From assembly GCA_900696665.1 (NCBI GenBank), contig CAADGY010000077.1:1-47701 (forward strand): a DNA stretch of 47,701 bases. Reading direction: 5' to 3'. Position numbers and translations under genes: made by a program. Source of the DNA: an uncultured Acidobacteriota bacterium. Lineage in GTDB: Bacteria > Acidobacteriota > Terriglobia > Bryobacterales > Bryobacteraceae. Under the pieces are notes generated by a model. It made no database searches, had not been told where the DNA came from, and saw nothing but the letters and a program-made list of their open reading frames with translations. This document shows, in pieces, positions 44,293-47,701 of this stretch. Within the stretch, counting starts at the first letter, position 1, and every line of letters starts with the position of its first letter.

Positions 44293-47200
44293 TCAGAAGT
44301 AGAATTTCAGAGCCAGTTGGCCCTGGCGTTCACCCTGCGCTCCCGTGATTTCGCCGAAGGTGGCGCTTGATACTGAACGAACCGGCGCATTGAACTGCGG
44401 CGTGTTCGTAAGATTAAAGAACTCCGCCCGGAACTCGAACCGGTAGCGGTCCCCTATCGGGAACTGCTTCTGAATCGAAAAATCGTACTGCTTCAGGCCA
44501 GGTCCCCGCTCGGTTCCGATGCCAGCGCTGCCAAACGTGCGGGCGGCGGTGATCCGGTAAGCCGAGGTGTCGAACCACTTGCTTCCGCGCCCGACGTCGC
44601 CGATGGTTCCGCCCGTCCCGATGCGGTCCGCGCGTGCTCCCCGGGAGTTCGTGGTGGAGTTATCGGGCCCCTGAATCGTCAGCGGGAACCCGCTGCGCAA
44701 ACTCAGGATACCACCCAATTGCCAGTTGCCGAGAATGCCCATCAACACCGGGTGCATGTCCGTGCCGAATCGTTTACCCCGGCCGAACGGCAACTCATAG
44801 ACATGCGTGAACGTGAACATGTGGCGTGCATCGAAGTAAGTCGGTCCCCACTCCGCTCTGCGGTCATATAGGTTCTGCCAATAAGCGGACTGGTTGGCGG
44901 ACTGGCCACCCTCGCCGTAGTAGCCGATGGCATCGCTCATACCTTTGGAGAAGGTGTAGGCCGCCTGGAATTCCAGGCCGGAACCCATCCTTTTGCGGGC
45001 CATCATCTGAAGTCCGTGATACTGCTGGTTTCCGTTACTCTCGGTTCCGGAAATCTGGGCGATATTAGCCAGTTGTGGATTGCCTCTGAGATAGGGGCTG
45101 GGTTGTGTCGTGCCGTCAGGGAGCAACCTGCGTTGGAAATACGGCATCGGAACCACCAGGTGATGCCCTTTCTGGCCTACATATCCGGCGGTGACAACCA
45201 GTTGAGCGGGCAACTGGCGTTCGATGGTCAGGTTCCACTGTTGCGTATGCGCGGGGCGGATGAACGGATCCCACAGGCGGATATTCACCCTGCTGAAAGG
45301 GTCGGCCTGCTGGAGCGCCGTCAAACCTTGCGATGCGTTCGACAGCGGAAGATTCAAGTCGGAACGGTCATACCTGGCTTCAAACTCCGCATTGAACGGG
45401 GGATTGAACGGCAAGCGGAGGTTTGTGCCGGTGCCTTCCATGAATGACGAAATGGTATAGGCGCCCCGGATTACGGTCTGCGGAAGGAATGTCCAGGCAA
45501 ATCCAACGCGAGGCTGGAAGTCTTTTTTGAACGGCTCATAAAGGGCTCGGCTGTTACCATCTTTCCCGGCTAACAGCAGTTTGCCGGAAAACGGCTCGAA
45601 GTTAGACTGCCTGTCGTTTACCTCGACCAATGGCGTGTGATATTCCCACCGTATGCCGAGGTTCAGGGTCAGTGTATCGCTGACACGCCAGTCGTCCTGT
45701 ACATACAAGCCGTAGATGGTCTTGCGATGTCCCCAAGTGCCGGTGTTCAAACCCCGGCCCAGTATTTCGGGCAGGCCCAGGAAAAAGTCGGCGTCACTCC
45801 AACCCACTCTACTCGAGTCCACACCCGTAAACCGGCCTGAGAAGGTAATGAAACCCGTCCGGCCATTGTTGCCCGCATAGAAAGTGTTCATCTGCTGGCG
45901 CAGCAATTGCCCGCCGGTCTTGATCATGTGCCGGCCTTTTATGATGGTCAGGTTGTCGGCGAAATGATACGTAGTGTTCGCAAACAGTTGCTGTGTGCCG
46001 ATATTGGCGCTTCCTATGCTGCTGGCGAAACCGTTCGGGAACTGGATCGACAGCAGGCCCGGGCTATTGACCCCCGCGATGCCAAATTGCGCGTTGAGGT
46101 CGGGATATCCCTTGTTGGCGCCGCCGTTGTGCAGTGTAATGCGATTGACACCGGCCCGGGCTTCGTTCACAACCGTGGGACTGAAGGTCCTCGTCCAGTT
46201 AATGACTCCAGCCTTGAACGGCGATTCGTTAAACGTGTTAAACGTCAGCGGAAACGAGTTGAAGCCCGGATTGTTCTGCATGCTGTGCGAATAGCGGACA
46301 GACAGGTCGTCGCGGCTGGACATCTTCGCGTCGACTTTGATATCACCCTGATCCAGGTTTAGCTTGCTGGAGGAAGCGTTCAATTGATTGAACCGGAGGT
46401 CGGAATTCAGCGGCAGCGGATATAGCGAAGTGTCGCTGAACAGTCCCTGCGCAACAGGGCTTATCATACTCATCGGAATCTGATTGTTGGGAAAGGGGCG
46501 CCGTTTGCCGTTCGCATCCAGGTCGAACGGGTTGTACAACTGCTTGTTCTGTTCCGTCAACAAGCGTGAAAAATCGCCGCGGCGGAATTCCGCGGGAATA
46601 ACGGTTGGAAGCCCTATCGTCGCCGGCGTCGGCTTGCGCATTCCCATGTAATCGGCGAAGAAGAACAGGCGGTCTCTCCCATTCAAGAGCCCCGGAATTA
46701 CAACGGGGCCTCCGACCGTTCCGCCGAAAGAATTGTAGCGCACGTAAGACTTCCTCAAACCCTGCCAGTTTCGGGCCCAGTTGTTGGCATTCAATCTATC
46801 GTTCCGCCAGAAATGGAACACCGACCCGTGAAGGTCGTTGGTTCCGGATTTCATGAGGACGTTAATGATGCCGCCTTGAAAGTTCCCGAACTCCGCGGAG
46901 GCGTTGTTGGTAATCATGCGCACTTCGGAGATGGCGTCGGGGTTGGGTTGGTAAGAAGTGAGGTTGTCGGAGACCTGATTGTTGTCTATACCGTCCAGAA
47001 GAAAGTTGTTCGCTTCTTTCCGGTTGCCGTTCACATAAGGCCTGCCGCCGCCCGATGTCCGGCGGTCGTTGACGAAATCCGCGGGGTTCGTAGTCGTCAC
47101 GCCGGGATTCAGGAGTGTCAGGATAATGTAGTTCCTGCTGATCATGGGCGTGTTCGTCAGCCGGTTCGTGGTGATGACACCCCCAACTTCCGTACGGTCC

Positions 47201-47595
47201 GTTTGCAGCAGTGGAGCCGAACCCGTTACTTCGATGGATTCCGTGACTGCCCCGATTTCCAAGGTCACATCCACACGTGCGCGCTGGTTGACCTCGAGGA
47301 CAATATCAGGGCGAACCGCGGTCTTGAATCCTTTTGCTTCAATCCGAAGTTCGTAATTGCCCGGAGGAACCCGGGGGAAGAAGTAAATTCCCTGTTCGTT
47401 CGTTGTCGTGTTCCAGGTGGTGCCCCTGTCTATATCCTTGGCCATAACTGCGGCCTGGGCGACAGCCCCTCCTGTCGCGTCGGTAACGGCTCCCGTTATA
47501 CCGGCGCTGACTTCCTGGCAAAAGCTCGGTGGGATAGCAAGACTGAGCGCCATCAGCACAACCAGGAATGTTGAGAATACTGAGACTTTCCTCAT
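44293..47595 (-). CDS. Oar-like TonB-dependent receptor with carboxypeptidase regulatory-like domain
   Basis: A 1100-residue outer-membrane protein. A signal peptide (residues 1-27) precedes a Cna-B/carboxypeptidase regulatory-like domain (about 30-112, SAGITGAVTDATGGAVAQAAV), a plug-like part (about 120-250, RTEVGGVITTNRLTNTPMISR), and a long beta-barrel ending in FYF. This is the expanded acidobacterial type, probably moving large glycans or oligopeptides in with TonB energy; the substrate is unknown. I chose the ATG at complement 47595, with AAGGGAG eight bases upstream; the longer frame to 47682 lacks a ribosome site. The last 106 bases of the window hold its leader, where I see no convincing promoter. 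Confidence 0.93.
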   Translation of the reverse strand: MRKVSVFSTFLVVLMALSLAIPPSFCQEVSAGITGAVTDATGGAVAQAAVMAKDIDRGTTWNTTTNEQGIYFFPRVPPGNYELRIEAKGFKTAVRPDIVLEVNQRARVDVTLEIGAVTESIEVTGSAPLLQTDRTEVGGVITTNRLTNTPMISRNYIILTLLNPGVTTTNPADFVNDRRTSGGGRPYVNGNRKEANNFLLDGIDNNQVSDNLTSYQPNPDAISEVRMITNNASAEFGNFQGGIINVLMKSGTNDLHGSVFHFWRNDRLNANNWARNWQGLRKSYVRYNSFGGTVGGPVVIPGLLNGRDRLFFFADYMGMRKPTPATIGLPTVIPAEFRRGDFSRLLTEQNKQLYNPFDLDANGKRRPFPNNQIPMSMISPVAQGLFSDTSLYPLPLNSDLRFNQLNASSSKLNLDQGDIKVDAKMSSRDDLSVRYSHSMQNNPGFNSFPLTFNTFNESPFKAGVINWTRTFSPTVVNEARAGVNRITLHNGGANKGYPDLNAQFGIAGVNSPGLLSIQFPNGFASSIGSANIGTQQLFANTTYHFADNLTIIKGRHMIKTGGQLLRQQMNTFYAGNNGRTGFITFSGRFTGVDSSRVGWSDADFFLGLPEILGRGLNTGTWGHRKTIYGLYVQDDWRVSDTLTLNLGIRWEYHTPLVEVNDRQSNFEPFSGKLLLAGKDGNSRALYEPFKKDFQPRVGFAWTFLPQTVIRGAYTISSFMEGTGTNLRLPFNPPFNAEFEARYDRSDLNLPLSNASQGLTALQQADPFSRVNIRLWDPFIRPAHTQQWNLTIERQLPAQLVVTAGYVGQKGHHLVVPMPYFQRRLLPDGTTQPSPYLRGNPQLANIAQISGTESNGNQQYHGLQMMARKRMGSGLEFQAAYTFSKGMSDAIGYYGEGGQSANQSAYWQNLYDRRAEWGPTYFDARHMFTFTHVYELPFGRGKRFGTDMHPVLMGILGNWQLGGILSLRSGFPLTIQGPDNSTTNSRGARADRIGTGGTIGDVGRGSKWFDTSAYRITAARTFGSAGIGTERGPGLKQYDFSIQKQFPIGDRYRFEFRAEFFNLTNTPQFNAPVRSVSSATFGEITGAQGERQGQLALKFYF

Positions 47596-47701
47596 GTTTG
47601 AACTCCCTTTCAAACTGCGAGCGGTGAAATAACAGCGTGCGGTATCGTGGGTAGACCCCCTTCTAGCCCTTGCCGCACCCAAATAGCCTAACTTGACCTG
47701 C

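Noticed and set aside
1..47701. tRNA, rRNA or CRISPR array
   Set aside because: No cloverleaf-like sequence with TTCRANYC arm, no rRNA-like block and no regularly spaced repeats were noticed in any intergenic gap.

Overview
The window looks like chromosome from an acidobacterium, most likely of the Solibacter/Bryobacter type. This is inferred from gene content, not from a marker gene. The signs are a very large Oar-like TonB-dependent receptor with an N-terminal carboxypeptidase-regulatory domain, a paired DUF1549/DUF1553 cytochrome-type protein plus DUF1501 protein, an M81 (MlrC-like) peptidase, a PIG-L deacetylase, hopanoid-modification genes and moderately GC-rich DNA. There is no rRNA, tRNA or CRISPR array that I can see. 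Most of the window is ordinary, densely packed chromosome; one stretch (about 21.0-23.3 kb) is a decayed mobile-element remnant.

Layout. 0.1-2.3 kb: PIG-L deacetylase and a convergent M81 peptidase. 2.5-5.7 kb: signal peptidase I, a cysteine-rich 52-residue ORF, a DUF937 protein, a PEGA-domain protein and the GTPase Der. 5.7-9.3 kb: NCS1 permease with a DUF302-like protein, a small conserved protein and a glycosyltransferase. 9.6-12.5 kb: MFS transporter, a secreted protein and a glycine-zipper lipoprotein. 12.6-17.1 kb: DUF1549/DUF1553 and DUF1501 pair, facing a broken DUF1593 gene (17.2-17.8 kb). 17.8-21.0 kb: rsmI, a JAMM-fold membrane protein, a small Cys protein and a dCMP-deaminase family gene. 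21.0-23.3 kb: frameshifted remnant of a phage/ICE-type large polyvalent protein. 23.6-27.6 kb: small membrane protein, NarL-type regulator, HAD phosphatase, and a histidine kinase/response-regulator pair.

27.8-32.5 kb holds a lipoprotein followed by a tightly packed operon: hpnJ, two half-size EamA transporters, hpnI and msrA. hpnJ and hpnI modify the polar head of bacteriohopanetetrol, so the two small transporters between them are good candidates for moving that lipid or a precursor across the membrane. 32.8-37.3 kb: glutamine synthetase, CPA-type antiporter and xseA. 37.4-44.2 kb: proline dehydrogenase, two small membrane proteins, a bifunctional PBP1b-type penicillin-binding protein and two TPR proteins. 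The second TPR protein is a lipoprotein with a CsgG/FlgO-like N-terminus and could be a PBP activator analogous to LpoA/LpoB. 44.3-47.6 kb: the TonB-dependent receptor, convergent with the TPR gene across a strong hairpin.

The points most worth following up are the hopanoid operon with its split transporter, the PBP1b/TPR-lipoprotein neighbourhood, the 52-residue ORF after lepB, catalytic-residue losses in the PIG-L and JAMM proteins, and the two gene wrecks.
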